From: Pseudoxanthomonas suwonensis
GTDB taxonomy: Bacteria; Pseudomonadota; Gammaproteobacteria; Xanthomonadales; Xanthomonadaceae
Direction: 5' to 3'
Length of the DNA: 64,000 bases
Assembly: GCF_000972865.1 (NCBI RefSeq)
Contig: NZ_CP011144.1
Span: 558,001 to 622,000, forward strand
A program made the translations under genes and the position numbers. Position 1 is the stretch's first letter. Each line of letters begins with the position of its first letter. Below, piece by piece: positions 1 through 8,793 of the stretch. Under the pieces are notes generated by a model. The model made no database searches. It was not told the DNA's origin and worked only from the letters and a program-made list of their open reading frames with translations.

Positions 1-2
1 CG

Positions 3-338
3 ATCCTGTTCCCGACCGGCACCGCGGCCGACCCGCACTCGGTGATCCGCGCCCTGCTTGGCGGGCTGTCGCTGATGTGCCTGCTCGGCCTGCGCTACCC
101 GCTGCGGATGCTGCCGCTGCTGCTGTTCGAGCTGGCCTGGAAGGTCATCTGGGTGGTCGCCACCGCGCTGCCGGCCTGGCGCGCGGGCACCCTGGACGCC
201 TACGGCAGCGAGACCCTGTTCGCCTGCCTGATGGGCGTGGTGCTGGTGCCGCTGGCGCTGCCGTGGGGCTATGTGTGGCGGCACTACGTGCTTGCGCGCG
301 GTGAGCCGTGGCGCGCCCGGGTCCGTCCCCTGCCCTGA
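3..338 (+). CDS. C-terminal part of an unrecognised membrane protein (5' end outside the window)
   Basis: The reading frame is open from the first bases of the window, so the gene begins upstream. The visible part is about 111 codons. It holds three or four hydrophobic stretches separated by short charged loops (Arg-rich near the end), so it is an integral inner-membrane protein. A GTG at 42 could be read as a start, but the upstream frame stays open with good codon use, so truncation by the window is more likely. I do not recognise the family; small DoxX-like or DUF-type membrane proteins look similar. Confidence 0.55.
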   Translation: MLFPTGTAADPHSVIRALLGGLSLMCLLGLRYPLRMLPLLLFELAWKVIWVVATALPAWRAGTLDAYGSETLFACLMGVVLVPLALPWGYVWRHYVLARGEPWRARVRPLP

Positions 339-378
339 CCGGCCCCGGTCGTGCCGCGACTGCGCGCAGACCCGATCG

Positions 379-1149
379 TCAGAACCCCAGCACCTTGTAG
401 CCGACCTCGATGCTCCAGTCGCCCGGACGCTCGGCGCCGGCGAACACCGTCGGCTTGGCGTAGAGCTGCCAGTTGCCGCCGAAGGCCTGGCCCAGCGTGC
501 GTCCTAAAGTCACCGCCAAGCTGGCGAACTGCCGGTCGTTATGCCAGTCCGAGGTCAATGCCGGGTCCAGGGTCATGAAATTCCGCGGATCCTCGAACCT
601 GGGCACGTAGTAGAAATCGAGCGTGGTGCTGTTCACCCCGGCGCGGTCGCTGTCGCCCCATACGTCGACGCTGTGCACGATCGCCGGCGCGAAGATGCCG
701 CCGGGCAGGAACCGGGCATAGATGAAGGTCCCCTTGAACACGTTCTGGCCGGTGCCCAGTTCGTCGCGCGAGGCGGTGTCGAAGATCATCTCGCCCTGCA
801 CGACCATGCCGTGCTCGCGGGTCACGCCGAACACGTGGCCCAGCCGCACCGCGATGTCGCCGAGGCCGAAACCATCGTTGCCGGCGACATCGTTGCTGAC
901 CATCGGCAGCTGCACGCGGAGCTGGTAATCGCGCTTCCCGCCGAAGGGCTGGATGTACTCCAGCCTGGGCGCATGGCGCGACATCCCGGGGATCAGGTCG
1001 TTGTATTCGTAGATGGCCGCGGCCGTGGTGATGAACTTGGTCGGATCGGTGCCGTTGTTCGCCGCTTCGGGCTGCTCCTGCGCATGCGCCGGCCATGGAG
1101 CGGCGCCAAGGCACAAGGCCGCGATCCCGGCGAGACGGATCATTCCCAT
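379..1149 (-). CDS. Exported beta-barrel protein, transporter-like (phenol MetA-pathway type)
   Basis: About 256 residues when started at the ATG at 1149, which lies about 9 bases behind a GGAGG sequence and directly before a classic signal peptide (MGMIRLAGIAALCLG, cleaved near AHA-QEQP). The mature part is made of short amphipathic strands rich in Gly and aromatic residues and ends in VGYKVLGF, a C-terminal aromatic residue typical of outer-membrane barrels. The pattern of a polar strand followed by GFGLGDIAVRLGHVF resembles the putative outer-membrane transporters of the MetA-pathway/SphA group. It is the last gene of a minus-strand run that starts with the DUF1254 gene at 3751. The substrate is unknown. 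Confidence 0.6.
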   Translation of the reverse strand: MGMIRLAGIAALCLGAAPWPAHAQEQPEAANNGTDPTKFITTAAAIYEYNDLIPGMSRHAPRLEYIQPFGGKRDYQLRVQLPMVSNDVAGNDGFGLGDIAVRLGHVFGVTREHGMVVQGEMIFDTASRDELGTGQNVFKGTFIYARFLPGGIFAPAIVHSVDVWGDSDRAGVNSTTLDFYYVPRFEDPRNFMTLDPALTSDWHNDRQFASLAVTLGRTLGQAFGGNWQLYAKPTVFAGAERPGDWSIEVGYKVLGF

Positions 1150-1186
1150 GGATGCATTCCTCCCTGGAGCATCGCCGCGGCCCGGA

Positions 1187-1594
1187 TCATTCACGATCGA
1201 TCCCCAGCCTGATGCCTTCGGCCGTGTTGCGGATCGTGACGACCTCGAAATCCGGCGCACCGCCACGGGCCTTGACCAGCACGTCCTCGCCGTCGTCGAC
1301 TTCGACGTGGTAGACGTCGCCGAACGTGGCTTTCAGGCTGTCGCTGACCAGGCGGGCCGTGGCGTTCTCGCCGGACCTCGCCGGAACCACGACCACCACG
1401 GACGTCGCGATACCGCCCTGCGGCGTCACCGAAAGTTCGATCTCGCCGGCGACTTTCGACTTGCCAGCGAATTCCAGGCGCCATTTGTTGGAGGGCCTGG
1501 CGATCGCGGTCGCGGCGATCGCCACGATCGCCAGCAGGCCCGCCAGCTGCAGCAACGGACGGGAAACGGGTGCGGTTTTCATGGTGGAGGCCAT
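1187..1594 (-). CDS. Small exported protein of unknown function
   Basis: About 135 residues. Two starts are possible, ATG 1594 (MASTMKT) or ATG 1582 (MKTAPVSR); neither has a strong ribosome binding site. Residues about 10-33 form a signal peptide with a long hydrophobic core (LAGLLAIVAIAATAIA). The mature protein is an all-beta-looking domain of about 100 residues without cysteine and with the repeated word VVVVVP. It sits between two barrel-protein genes with gaps under 40 bases, so it is probably co-transcribed and acts in the periplasm. I do not recognise a named family. Confidence 0.55.
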   Translation of the reverse strand: MASTMKTAPVSRPLLQLAGLLAIVAIAATAIARPSNKWRLEFAGKSKVAGEIELSVTPQGGIATSVVVVVPARSGENATARLVSDSLKATFGDVYHVEVDDGEDVLVKARGGAPDFEVVTIRNTAEGIRLGIDRE

Positions 1595-1617
1595 CCTGTT
1601 CTGTGTCGGAATGAAGG

Positions 1618-2415
1618 TCAGAACCTGAATCCGTAGCCGATCGTCGGTCCGCTCATGGCGACTTCGGCCTGGGCGTTGTCCGTCTCCAGGTCCGCCTGGA
1701 GATGGCGGTAGCCGAACAGCCATGCGCCGCCGCCGGTGCGGTAGTGGGCGGTCAGACCGGCGTTCCAGGTCCCCTCGGTATCGCCGAGGGACCCATCGCC
1801 GCGCAACGTCAGCCCCCAGCGATCGGACAGGGCCCAGGTGTAGCGGGCGCCCAGCATGAGGTCGGTGAAACTGCGTCCCTCGTCCAGTACCCGGCCGACG
1901 AGCAGCGGATTGACCGGATCGAAGCCGACCTTCAGGTCGACATCGATATGGCGGACGCCGGCGAACAGTTCCAGTCCCTGCCCGCGCGCACTGCCCGTGC
2001 GCCAGGTGCTGGCGGCCTCGAACAGCCGCATGTCCAGGTCCGTACTCGTTTCGGCCACCCGGCCGGTCCTGTCGCTGGATATGCCCATGTAGGTGAAGTC
2101 GGCGAACAGGCCGGCGCGGTCGCCCTGGCCCTCGACGCGCAGCTGGAACACGCCGTCCAGCTTGTCCAGGATGTCCGGGAAGCGCAGCTCCCCCTCGCCT
2201 TCGATGGGAGGCGAACGCGTCTGCAGGTCCGTGCCGATGGTCGCCGCCCAGGCGTACGGCTCGATCATCCAGTTCCAGCCGGTGTCCCGGGCCTGGGATG
2301 CGCCCGCCACCGCAAGCAGCAGGAGAGGGACTGCCCTGCGGATGGCGGGACGCGTGGCGGGAACAACCGGCGCCGGGAGCGGACCTGCACCGGTGTGCTG
2401 GCCGTTCACTTCCAT
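1618..2415 (-). CDS. Outer-membrane beta-barrel protein, OmpA/OprF-beta-like
   Basis: 265 residues. The N-terminus is long and Pro/Ala-rich before the hydrophobic core (AVPLLLLAVAGASQA), so a later start inside the first 30 codons is possible. After cleavage the protein shows alternating polar/aromatic strands (WNWMIEPYAWAATIG, LGARYTWALSDRWGLTLRGDG) and ends in YGFRF, the terminal Phe signature used for outer-membrane insertion. The family is the group of plain 8-stranded exported barrels found beside DUF1254 genes in proteobacteria. It is 13 bases downstream of the DUF1254 gene and very likely in the same transcript. A transport or structural role is inferred only. Confidence 0.6.
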   Translation of the reverse strand: MEVNGQHTGAGPLPAPVVPATRPAIRRAVPLLLLAVAGASQARDTGWNWMIEPYAWAATIGTDLQTRSPPIEGEGELRFPDILDKLDGVFQLRVEGQGDRAGLFADFTYMGISSDRTGRVAETSTDLDMRLFEAASTWRTGSARGQGLELFAGVRHIDVDLKVGFDPVNPLLVGRVLDEGRSFTDLMLGARYTWALSDRWGLTLRGDGSLGDTEGTWNAGLTAHYRTGGGAWLFGYRHLQADLETDNAQAEVAMSGPTIGYGFRF

Positions 2416-2428
2416 GTCCTGTTTCTCC

Positions 2429-3751
2429 TTACGGAACCCGCTTCAGTGCCGGCGGGAACCACTGGCCCTTCCTGACCGCCTCCTTGGGCACGTAGAGGCG
2501 CAGGGTCAACGAGAATCCCTTGCCGTCGGGGGCGGGCAGCCAGTTCGATTCCGGTGCGATCGCCTCGTCCGGCCTGGCCGAGACGAGGATCCTCAACGAA
2601 CCGTCCGCCTGGTCCTTGAGCCCGGAATAGTTGTTGAAGTTGAACCGGTTCAGCGAATTCGGCACGACCCGGTAATCGGGCACGTCCACCAGGATGATCG
2701 ACCAGTAGGCGTCCACCACCGTCTCCGGGCGGCTGTCGGCCGGGAACTCCAGGACGTAGCGGTTGGCGCCGTTCAGCGGCTTGCCGTCCGCATCCACGGT
2801 GCCCACGTAATACACGACCTCGGCGTTGGTGTTGCCCCACAGGCCCACCAGATTCACCGAGGTGCGCGTCCAGTAGTTGGACCCGTAGTTGCCCATACCC
2901 AGCGAACCGAGCCACTGGTTCTCGTAGACCGCGGACTTGGTGACCGCATAGTCGAGGAACTCCGGCACGACCTCCTTGCGGATCATTTCGTCCAGCGCCT
3001 TGCGCTGCACCGGGTCCTTGGCCAGTCTGGCGTAGTGGCGCGCGCGGGCCTGCATCTGCGCGGCGACAGGCGAGACGTCGTGCGCGCTGTCGATGATCGC
3101 GTCGGCGTGATCGAATATCTCCACGCCCATCAGGCTCTTGTTGTCGAACATCGGGATCGGCACCGCCGGCCGGATCTTCGGCGTGCCCAGCGGGGTCAGC
3201 CTGAACTGCTTCTGCAGGGCCATTGCCCCGTCCGGATCGTCCTTCAGTTCCACCCGGCCCAGCAGCTTGGCCTTGTAGGAGTTCAGCTCGATCCGTACCG
3301 CATCCGCGGGGATCTTCGCCTGCGAGCCGGGGGCGACCAAGGCGAACTTGCCGTAGGGATTGTGCGGGTAGTCGCGGCCGTGGATGTTGGTGATGACCTC
3401 GCCCCACTCGTCCAGGATCTGGGCGACGTAGTAGCGCCCCTCCACCTTCGGCACCTCCAGCAGCACGGGAGTGTCGTCGTCGACCGCAATCCACGCCTCC
3501 AGATAGGCCACGTCCAGGTTGGGGTTGACGAAATCCGCCGAACCGCGCGGGTTGTACTTGATGACGTTGTAGTCGACCCCGGGCTCCTTGAGGTCGGTAT
3601 GCTCCTGCCGGATCGGGATGGCCCGTCCGAGCAGGTAGACGTAGGCATCGGCGACCGCCTTCTTGTCCAGCGGCTGCGCCGGCGCGTGGCCACTCACCGC
3701 GACCGAGGCGGTGATCAGGGGCGTGGCGACCAGCCCGAACCATGACTTCAT
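2429..3751 (-). CDS. DUF1254/DUF1214 periplasmic protein (first copy)
   Basis: 440 residues from the ATG at 3751, chosen because a near-perfect AAGGAGG lies 6 bases upstream and a signal peptide (residues 1-26, ending APAQ) follows directly. Residues about 35-165 match the DUF1254 pattern and residues about 330-440 the DUF1214 pattern, ending in the family hallmark of a Trp-Leu-Pro-x-Pro segment followed by RLYVPKEAV and W-x-PP. These two domains almost always occur together in exported proteins of unknown biochemical role. It heads a minus-strand operon with two barrel proteins and a small exported protein and is divergent from a Crp-type regulator. A second copy lies at 5785-7281. Confidence 0.85.
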   Translation of the reverse strand: MKSWFGLVATPLITASVAVSGHAPAQPLDKKAVADAYVYLLGRAIPIRQEHTDLKEPGVDYNVIKYNPRGSADFVNPNLDVAYLEAWIAVDDDTPVLLEVPKVEGRYYVAQILDEWGEVITNIHGRDYPHNPYGKFALVAPGSQAKIPADAVRIELNSYKAKLLGRVELKDDPDGAMALQKQFRLTPLGTPKIRPAVPIPMFDNKSLMGVEIFDHADAIIDSAHDVSPVAAQMQARARHYARLAKDPVQRKALDEMIRKEVVPEFLDYAVTKSAVYENQWLGSLGMGNYGSNYWTRTSVNLVGLWGNTNAEVVYYVGTVDADGKPLNGANRYVLEFPADSRPETVVDAYWSIILVDVPDYRVVPNSLNRFNFNNYSGLKDQADGSLRILVSARPDEAIAPESNWLPAPDGKGFSLTLRLYVPKEAVRKGQWFPPALKRVP

Positions 3752-3840
3752 GACGTTCCTCCTTGTTTGTCGGTCCGGAACGGACCCATCGCACGGGCTG
3801 CGCTCCGGGAACGTCCAGCGGCCGTCCGAGACGCGCCTGT

Positions 3841-3860
3841 GGCACATTCCTCCCGGCGGA
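3841..3860. promoter_or_regulatory. Conserved motif in the divergent DUF1254 / Crp-type regulator promoter region
   Basis: GGCACATT followed by CCTCCCGGCGG. The same arrangement (GGCACATT, two or three variable bases, CCCGG-N-GG) occurs at 7372-7390 upstream of the second DUF1254 gene. An AGGAACA word also follows in both regions (3904 and 7388). Conservation between two non-homologous upstream regions suggests a shared regulator site, with the neighbouring Crp/Fnr-type protein as the obvious candidate. Confidence 0.35.
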
Positions 3861-3967
3861 TGGGTGGACGCTACGCCTTCCATGGACCGCAGTTTGTCCC
3901 TGCAGGAACATTTCATCCGTTCCTGTTCCTATTCCGACTCGACCCGATCCGACCCGAAGGAGATCGA

Positions 3968-4648
3968 TTGGACATCGAGACCGCCGGCACCCTCCTCACC
4001 CGCGTCGGCTGGCTGTCGCGGCAACCGGAAGCGTTCCAGGAAAAGGTGCTTTCCGGCCTCGTCCTGCGCCACTACGCCGCCGGCGAGACCGTCTACCGGC
4101 TGGGTGGACCGATCGGCGGCGTCTACGGACTGGTCTCCGGTTCGGTGATCGTGACCACGGCCCCGCCGCAGGCGTCGCCGCACCTGTTCCACTACGCGAC
4201 CGCGGGCAGCTGGATCGGCGAGGGCCCGTTCCTTTCCCGCGAGCCGCGCCGCGTCGGCCTGGCCGCGGTGCTGGACACCTGGATGGCCTACCTGCCTCTG
4301 GAGACGATGGACCGGATCGCGGCCGAGGACCCTGCCGCCATCCGTCGCTTCGCCCAGATCCTGCTGATCAACACCGACATCCTCGTCCGTGCCTTCTGCG
4401 ACATCCAGAACCCCGACGAGAACCGGCGCATCGCCGCCACCCTGTGCCGCATCGGCGGGGCCAACGACATCCCGATCCCGTTGACCCAGTCCGAGCTTGG
4501 CCTGATGTCCAACGCCTCGCGCAAGCAGGTCAACGGCGCGCTCAAGCGCTTCTCCGAGAAGGGCTGGATCAGCAAGAGCTACCGCACCGTCATCCTGCGC
4601 GACATCGCGGGGCTGCAGGCGTTCGCCAGCGGCGGGGAACGCGATTAG
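3968..4648 (+). CDS. Crp/Fnr-family transcriptional regulator
   Basis: 226 residues if the TTG at 3968 is the start. This codon is preceded by AAGGAG with a 5-base spacing, whereas upstream in-frame ATGs have no ribosome binding site and would add a non-family Arg/Pro-rich extension. Residues about 20-115 form the cyclic-nucleotide-binding beta-roll (GETVYRLGGPIGGVYGLVSGSV), residues about 120-145 the dimer helix and residues 172-200 a winged helix-turn-helix (TQSELGLMSNASRKQVNGAL). The usual cAMP-contacting Arg-Ser pair is not obvious, so the ligand may differ. It is divergent from the DUF1254 operon and probably controls it. UUG starts are rare and may keep its level low. Confidence 0.75.
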   Translation: MDIETAGTLLTRVGWLSRQPEAFQEKVLSGLVLRHYAAGETVYRLGGPIGGVYGLVSGSVIVTTAPPQASPHLFHYATAGSWIGEGPFLSREPRRVGLAAVLDTWMAYLPLETMDRIAAEDPAAIRRFAQILLINTDILVRAFCDIQNPDENRRIAATLCRIGGANDIPIPLTQSELGLMSNASRKQVNGALKRFSEKGWISKSYRTVILRDIAGLQAFASGGERD

Positions 4649-4689
4649 CGGGCCCGCAGGACCGGAAAAGAGATTGACCCGGATCCCGG

Positions 4690-5748
4690 CTACTGGATCT
4701 CTTCGGGTGTGACGAATATCCAGCCCTTGTCCGCCGTCACCGGCTGGCCGAGCGCCTGCTGCTGCCTGGCGTTGCCGGCAATCCACTTCTCGTCGAGCAG
4801 CTTGCGGGACTTTTCGCTCCGGCCGACCCAGATGCGGCCGCCCTTGGCCGTATCGGCGCCGTGCAGCAGCATGTAGCCGTCGCTGTCGGGCGAGTCGCCG
4901 GCGACGAGCGCGGCAGGGCGCCACTGGTCGATGTAGGCGAGGATCGCCGCCTGCTTCCCCTCCATCCAGGTGCCGGGCGTCCAGAGGTAAGGGCGGACAA
5001 TGTAGTCCATGGTCGCCTTCCAGTCGTAGGTGCCTTCGGCGATCATCTTGCGTGCAGTCGTCAGTTCGCCCGTGGCCGGGTTCTCGAGCAGCGTGGAGAC
5101 GCCGATGACGTTCTCCGGCTTCACGTTGTAGCCGTACTTCGGGTCCGAGACGATCATCCGCACCAGCTCCTCGTGGGCGGCGGTGACGACGTAGACTTCG
5201 ATGCCGTGCTCCATCAGCCGGCTGTAGAGCTCGGTCATGCCGGCGAAGATCCTCGGCGGGGGGATCTCGATCGTCTCCACGACGTCGTTCTCGCCGTAGT
5301 AGGTCGTCTTGATCGGCTCCTCCCGGGCCATCAGCTCGTCGACATGACCCTTCAACTCCTTCAGGCTGAAGCCCGAGACGATCTGCGCGGCCCAAGGCAT
5401 GCAGACCTTCTCGTCGATGGCGCAGAGCCGGGCGGCGTAGTTGGTCAGGCTTTCCTTGTTCCCGTCCACGTCCTTGAACGGGAGGAGCTTCAGCGACGGG
5501 TCCATCGTCTCGCGGGTCAGGACGCCCTTCATCTCGAGGAAGGGGATCAGCGCCTCCTCGAGGTCGTGGCGATAGCTGGTGTTGTCCATGTCGAACACCG
5601 CATATGCGCCAGAATCGGCGTTGGCCGCGATGATCCTGTCCAGCGCCTCCGCCGCCGGCGCGGGCCAGTGCTTGAGCTCGGTGGCTTCCGCCATGGCGTA
5701 GCAGCCGAGAAGAATCCCGACCGCTGCGATATCCCTGAAGCGCATCAT
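4690..5748 (-). CDS. HAD-superfamily phosphatase of the phosphorylcholine phosphatase (PchP) type
   Basis: 352 residues, started at ATG 5748 (or 5745) behind GGGAGG. HAD motif I is FDMDNT (Asp53 nucleophile, Asp55 acid/base), motif II is the TAA triplet in VVTAAHEE, and motif IV is GDSPDSD at 284-290. These match the DMDNT, SAA and GDTPDSD motifs described for Pseudomonas PchP, which removes phosphate from phosphorylcholine in the periplasm. A signal sequence is present (ILLGCYAMAEA), and its LLGC could also act as a lipobox. The gene follows the second DUF1254 gene by 36 bases and is probably co-transcribed with it. Substrate identity is inferred from motifs only. Confidence 0.7.
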   Translation of the reverse strand: MMRFRDIAAVGILLGCYAMAEATELKHWPAPAAEALDRIIAANADSGAYAVFDMDNTSYRHDLEEALIPFLEMKGVLTRETMDPSLKLLPFKDVDGNKESLTNYAARLCAIDEKVCMPWAAQIVSGFSLKELKGHVDELMAREEPIKTTYYGENDVVETIEIPPPRIFAGMTELYSRLMEHGIEVYVVTAAHEELVRMIVSDPKYGYNVKPENVIGVSTLLENPATGELTTARKMIAEGTYDWKATMDYIVRPYLWTPGTWMEGKQAAILAYIDQWRPAALVAGDSPDSDGYMLLHGADTAKGGRIWVGRSEKSRKLLDEKWIAGNARQQQALGQPVTADKGWIFVTPEEIQ

Positions 5749-5784
5749 TGCAACCTCCCTATTCCTTCACGGCCCGATCGGCTT

Positions 5785-7281
5785 TCAACGCGCCCTCACG
5801 ACCGCCGGCGGCGTCCACTTGCCGCTGGTGATCGCTTCTTCCGGCCAGTACGACCGCACATAGAGCGAGAATTCGCCATCCTTCGGCGACGGCAGCCAGT
5901 TGGCGCGCTGGACCGGATCCTGCGGCTCGTCCGGCTGCACGTAGATCGTGAGCGACCCGTCCGCCGCCTTCTGCAGGTCCTTGTTCTTGGTGCCCACCGA
6001 GTAGCGCCCGATGTCGTTGGGCTCGAAGAAGTGGTGCCGGTTGTACATGGTGAGCGACCAGAAGCCCTTCACCGGCGGCAGCTCGCCGTCCGCGAAGGTG
6101 ACGGTGTAGCGGTGGGCGCTGCTCAGCCGCTGCCCGTCAGCGTCCAGGTCCTGGTAGAAGTACTTGGTCTCCTGCGGCTTGTTGACCAGGATGTTCGACT
6201 TGGCGACGGCGGTGCGGGTGAAGTAGTCGGTGCCGAACGCCGCGCCGTTGTCGATCGTGGTCCAGTGGTGCGGCAACGGGACGCCGTAGTTGCGGAATTC
6301 GAACAGTGGCGCGACCAGGTCCTTGTCCGCCTTCTTCACCTCGTCGACCATCGCCGCCTTCAGCTTCGGGTCCCGCTCCGCCGCCGCGAGCAGTTCCCGC
6401 AGCGCGGCATAGCGCGGCTCCTCGCCCGGCAGCGGCGGCGCATCGTCCAGCAGCACCGCCAGCTGGTCGAGGAACGTCTCGGGGAAGACCCACTTCGTCT
6501 CGGCGCCGTCGCCTTCAGGCTGCGGGAACACCGGCAGCTTGGACCAGTCGCGCTTCTTCACTGTGCCGTCGAACTCGGCGAGCGGGTACGCGTCGATGAG
6601 GTTGATGACGTCCTGGATGGCGCGCTTGTCTTCCGGCGTGTCGTCCTGGTACGCACGCGGGGCGAAGAAGCCCGTGTTCGTCGGCGAGCGGAAGACCTTC
6701 TTGATGCCCGCCGGCACCTCGCCATCCCAATCCGGCCCGACCAGCAGGTAGAACCCCGGCTCGGTACCGTACATGGCGCCCATGTCCGCGAAGCTGTCGG
6801 TACGCAGGTCGACGATCTGGTAGACCCAGAAGCGGTCGCCGAAATCGGGGACTTGCAGTACGACCGGGCTCACGTCCAGCGCCAGCGGGCCGCCGCCATA
6901 GACGACGTCCTGGTTCGGGCAGGCGACAGCGCGTTCCGCCGGATCGATGTAGTCGGTGAGCATGGCCATGCGGTTGACCGGCGCGAAGGGCAGGACGCCA
7001 CCGAGCAGCCCAGGTTCGGGCGCCTGGCCGAACCCCAAGCGCTTGTTGTAGATGTTGGCCATCGGCCAGCCCCACAGGTACGCGTCCCGCGCCAGCATCC
7101 GGGCATAGGCTTCGGTGATGCGGGTGCCTGGCACGGGCCCCGGAACCTGGGTCGTCGTGGCCTCCGTCGCGGGAGCCACCGAAGTTGCCGCCGGCATCTC
7201 CGCCTCCTGTTTCGACAAACACCCGGCGGCCATCAACACTGCCACCAGCACGAAGGCATGCCGTAATAGGGTCAGGTTCAT
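5785..7281 (-). CDS. DUF1254/DUF1214 lipoprotein (second copy)
   Basis: 498 residues from ATG 7281. The N-terminus is a lipoprotein signal with lipobox LMAAGC (Cys21), followed by an Ala/Thr-rich linker to about residue 50. Residues about 65-200 fit DUF1254 (IYNKRLGFGQAPEPG, CPNQDVVYGGGPLALDVSPVV), and the last 110 residues fit DUF1214 (NWLPSPKDGEFSLYVRSYWPEEA). It differs from the copy at 2429-3751 in length and in being lipid-anchored. It probably forms a two-gene unit with the PchP-like phosphatase downstream. The function of the family is not established. Confidence 0.8.
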   Translation of the reverse strand: MNLTLLRHAFVLVAVLMAAGCLSKQEAEMPAATSVAPATEATTTQVPGPVPGTRITEAYARMLARDAYLWGWPMANIYNKRLGFGQAPEPGLLGGVLPFAPVNRMAMLTDYIDPAERAVACPNQDVVYGGGPLALDVSPVVLQVPDFGDRFWVYQIVDLRTDSFADMGAMYGTEPGFYLLVGPDWDGEVPAGIKKVFRSPTNTGFFAPRAYQDDTPEDKRAIQDVINLIDAYPLAEFDGTVKKRDWSKLPVFPQPEGDGAETKWVFPETFLDQLAVLLDDAPPLPGEEPRYAALRELLAAAERDPKLKAAMVDEVKKADKDLVAPLFEFRNYGVPLPHHWTTIDNGAAFGTDYFTRTAVAKSNILVNKPQETKYFYQDLDADGQRLSSAHRYTVTFADGELPPVKGFWSLTMYNRHHFFEPNDIGRYSVGTKNKDLQKAADGSLTIYVQPDEPQDPVQRANWLPSPKDGEFSLYVRSYWPEEAITSGKWTPPAVVRAR

Positions 7282-7371
7282 TTTTCCGCTCCGTTCGTGC
7301 GCAGGAGGACAAACAGCCGCCGCCCCATGATTCGTACAGGGGGCGGCTCGGACCCTATCCGAAGGCAGGGC

Positions 7372-7400
7372 GGCACATTGTCCCCGGAGGAACAATTCCC
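7372..7400. promoter_or_regulatory. Conserved motif upstream of the DUF1254 lipoprotein gene
   Basis: Contains GGCACATTGTCCCCGGAGG, which matches the site at 3841-3860 at most positions, and overlaps AGGAACAATTCC, a short inverted repeat (GGAA-N3-TTCC). It lies about 90-120 bases before the start codon of the second DUF1254 gene. A regulator site shared with the first DUF1254 operon is inferred. Confidence 0.35.
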
Positions 7401-7503
7401 CGGTCGGGACCGGAGCATGCGCTGCTGGATATCCCGGGGCGGCGGTCCGCCTCGCGGATCGCTGACCGGGCCGGATGGCCGCGCCCGGCAGCCGGACCGG
7501 GCC

Positions 7504-8406
7504 TTATGCGGGCAGCAGGCCCGCCTCGCGCAGCGCCGCCTCGACCCTGGCCTGGTTGCCCGGTTCCAGCTCGGTCAGTGGCAGGCGCAGCACGCCGCCG
7601 CACAGCCCCAGGCGCTGCACGGCCCACTTCACCGGGATCGGGTTGGCCTCCACGAACAGCTGCTTGTGCACCGGCAGCAGGCGCATCTGGATCGCCATCG
7701 CGGTGGCGACGTCGCCGGCCAGCGCTGCCGCGCACAGTTCGCGCATCAGGCGCGGGGCCACGTTGGCGGTGACGCTGACGTTGCCATGGCCACCGGCCAG
7801 GATCAGGAACACCGCGGTGGCGTCGTCGCCGGAATAGATGGCGAAGCCTTCCGGCGCCTCGCGTACCAGCCACTGCGCGCGCTCGATGTTGCCGGTGGCC
7901 TCCTTGATGCCGACGATGCCCGGCACCTGCGCCAGCCGCAGCACGGTGTCGTGCTGCAGGTCGGCGGCGGTGCGGCCGGGCACGTTGTAGAGCACGATCG
8001 GCAGTTCGCCGGTGGCCTCGGCGATCGCCTTGAAGTGGCGGTACTGCCCTTCCTGTCCCGGCTTGTTGTAATACGGCACCACCTGCAGCTGGCTGTCGGC
8101 GCCGACCTGGCGTGCGAACTGCGCCAACGCGATCGCCTCGCCGGTGGAGTTGCCGCCGCAGCCGGCCATCACCGGCACCCGCCCGGCAGCCTGCTCAACC
8201 GCGACCCGGATGATCTCGCAGTGCTCCTCCACGTCCACGGTCGGCGACTCACCGGTGGTGCCGACCACCCCGATACAGTCGGTGCCCTCGGCCACGTGCC
8301 AGTCGACCAACCGGCGCAGCGCGCCGTAGTCGACGCTGCCGTCCGGATGCATGGGGGTGACGAGCGCGACGATGCTGCCGCGGAGGGGGATAGAAGGAAG
8401 GGTCAT
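7504..8406 (-). CDS. dapA: 4-hydroxy-tetrahydrodipicolinate synthase
   Basis: 300 residues, the normal length. It condenses pyruvate and aspartate semialdehyde in the first committed step of lysine and diaminopimelate synthesis in the cytoplasm. The TIM-barrel carries the family motifs: [11 protein letters not shown] (Thr50/Thr51), PYYNKP (111-116), LYNVPGRT with catalytic Tyr140 and Arg145, and GIKEATGN with the Schiff-base Lys168. The start ATG at 8406 gives the expected N-terminus ([10 protein letters not shown]). The gene appears monocistronic, with no neighbour of the lysine pathway in the window. Confidence 0.97.
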   Translation of the reverse strand: MTLPSIPLRGSIVALVTPMHPDGSVDYGALRRLVDWHVAEGTDCIGVVGTTGESPTVDVEEHCEIIRVAVEQAAGRVPVMAGCGGNSTGEAIALAQFARQVGADSQLQVVPYYNKPGQEGQYRHFKAIAEATGELPIVLYNVPGRTAADLQHDTVLRLAQVPGIVGIKEATGNIERAQWLVREAPEGFAIYSGDDATAVFLILAGGHGNVSVTANVAPRLMRELCAAALAGDVATAMAIQMRLLPVHKQLFVEANPIPVKWAVQRLGLCGGVLRLPLTELEPGNQARVEAALREAGLLPA

Positions 8407-8598
8407 GGGTATCGGCAGGCGCTGACTTGACGGAAGACGCCGATTCTAAGCGCCACGGCGAACCAGTGACCGGGGCATGCCCTCCTGACCACGCGATCGT
8501 TGTTCCGGAAACCGATAGGAAGGAAGGCAACCTCGCGAGACAGACTGGTCAACTACCTGCCAGGGAGTGAACCGCCGGCTGTCGGCCCGATGTGTCGC

Positions 8599-8793
8599 TC
8601 AGAAGCGGATCGGGGACACATCGAGGTTAGTCACCGTGCTTGATCCGGCGAGGTCCGCCGATGGATCCAGTCCGTCTTCCGGAATCGGCCAGCCTTCGTT
8701 CTCCGCACATGCCACTGCCTCGGCGGACTGCAGGACAGCCAGCAGGACAGGGAAGTCCTGCGTGACGACACGATGGAGTTTTGTGGTTCGCAT
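8599..8793 (-). CDS. Small hypothetical protein
   Basis: 64 residues from ATG 8793. There is no strong ribosome binding site, but the codon use is compatible with a real gene and the protein has balanced composition (MRTTKLHRVVTQDFPVLLAV, then an acidic C-terminal half). No signal peptide, membrane segment or known motif is visible. It stands alone between dapA and the fasciclin gene. It may also be a chance ORF, since long open frames are common in this GC-rich DNA. Confidence 0.35.
   Translation of the reverse strand: MRTTKLHRVVTQDFPVLLAVLQSAEAVACAENEGWPIPEDGLDPSADLAGSSTVTNLDVSPIRF

Noticed and set aside
4861..7266. Long plus-strand open frame of about 800 codons opposite the HAD and DUF1254 lipoprotein genes
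   Set aside because: It has no start with a ribosome binding site, is very rich in Arg, Gly and Ala, and is antisense to two well-supported genes. Such frames are a by-product of GC-rich third positions.
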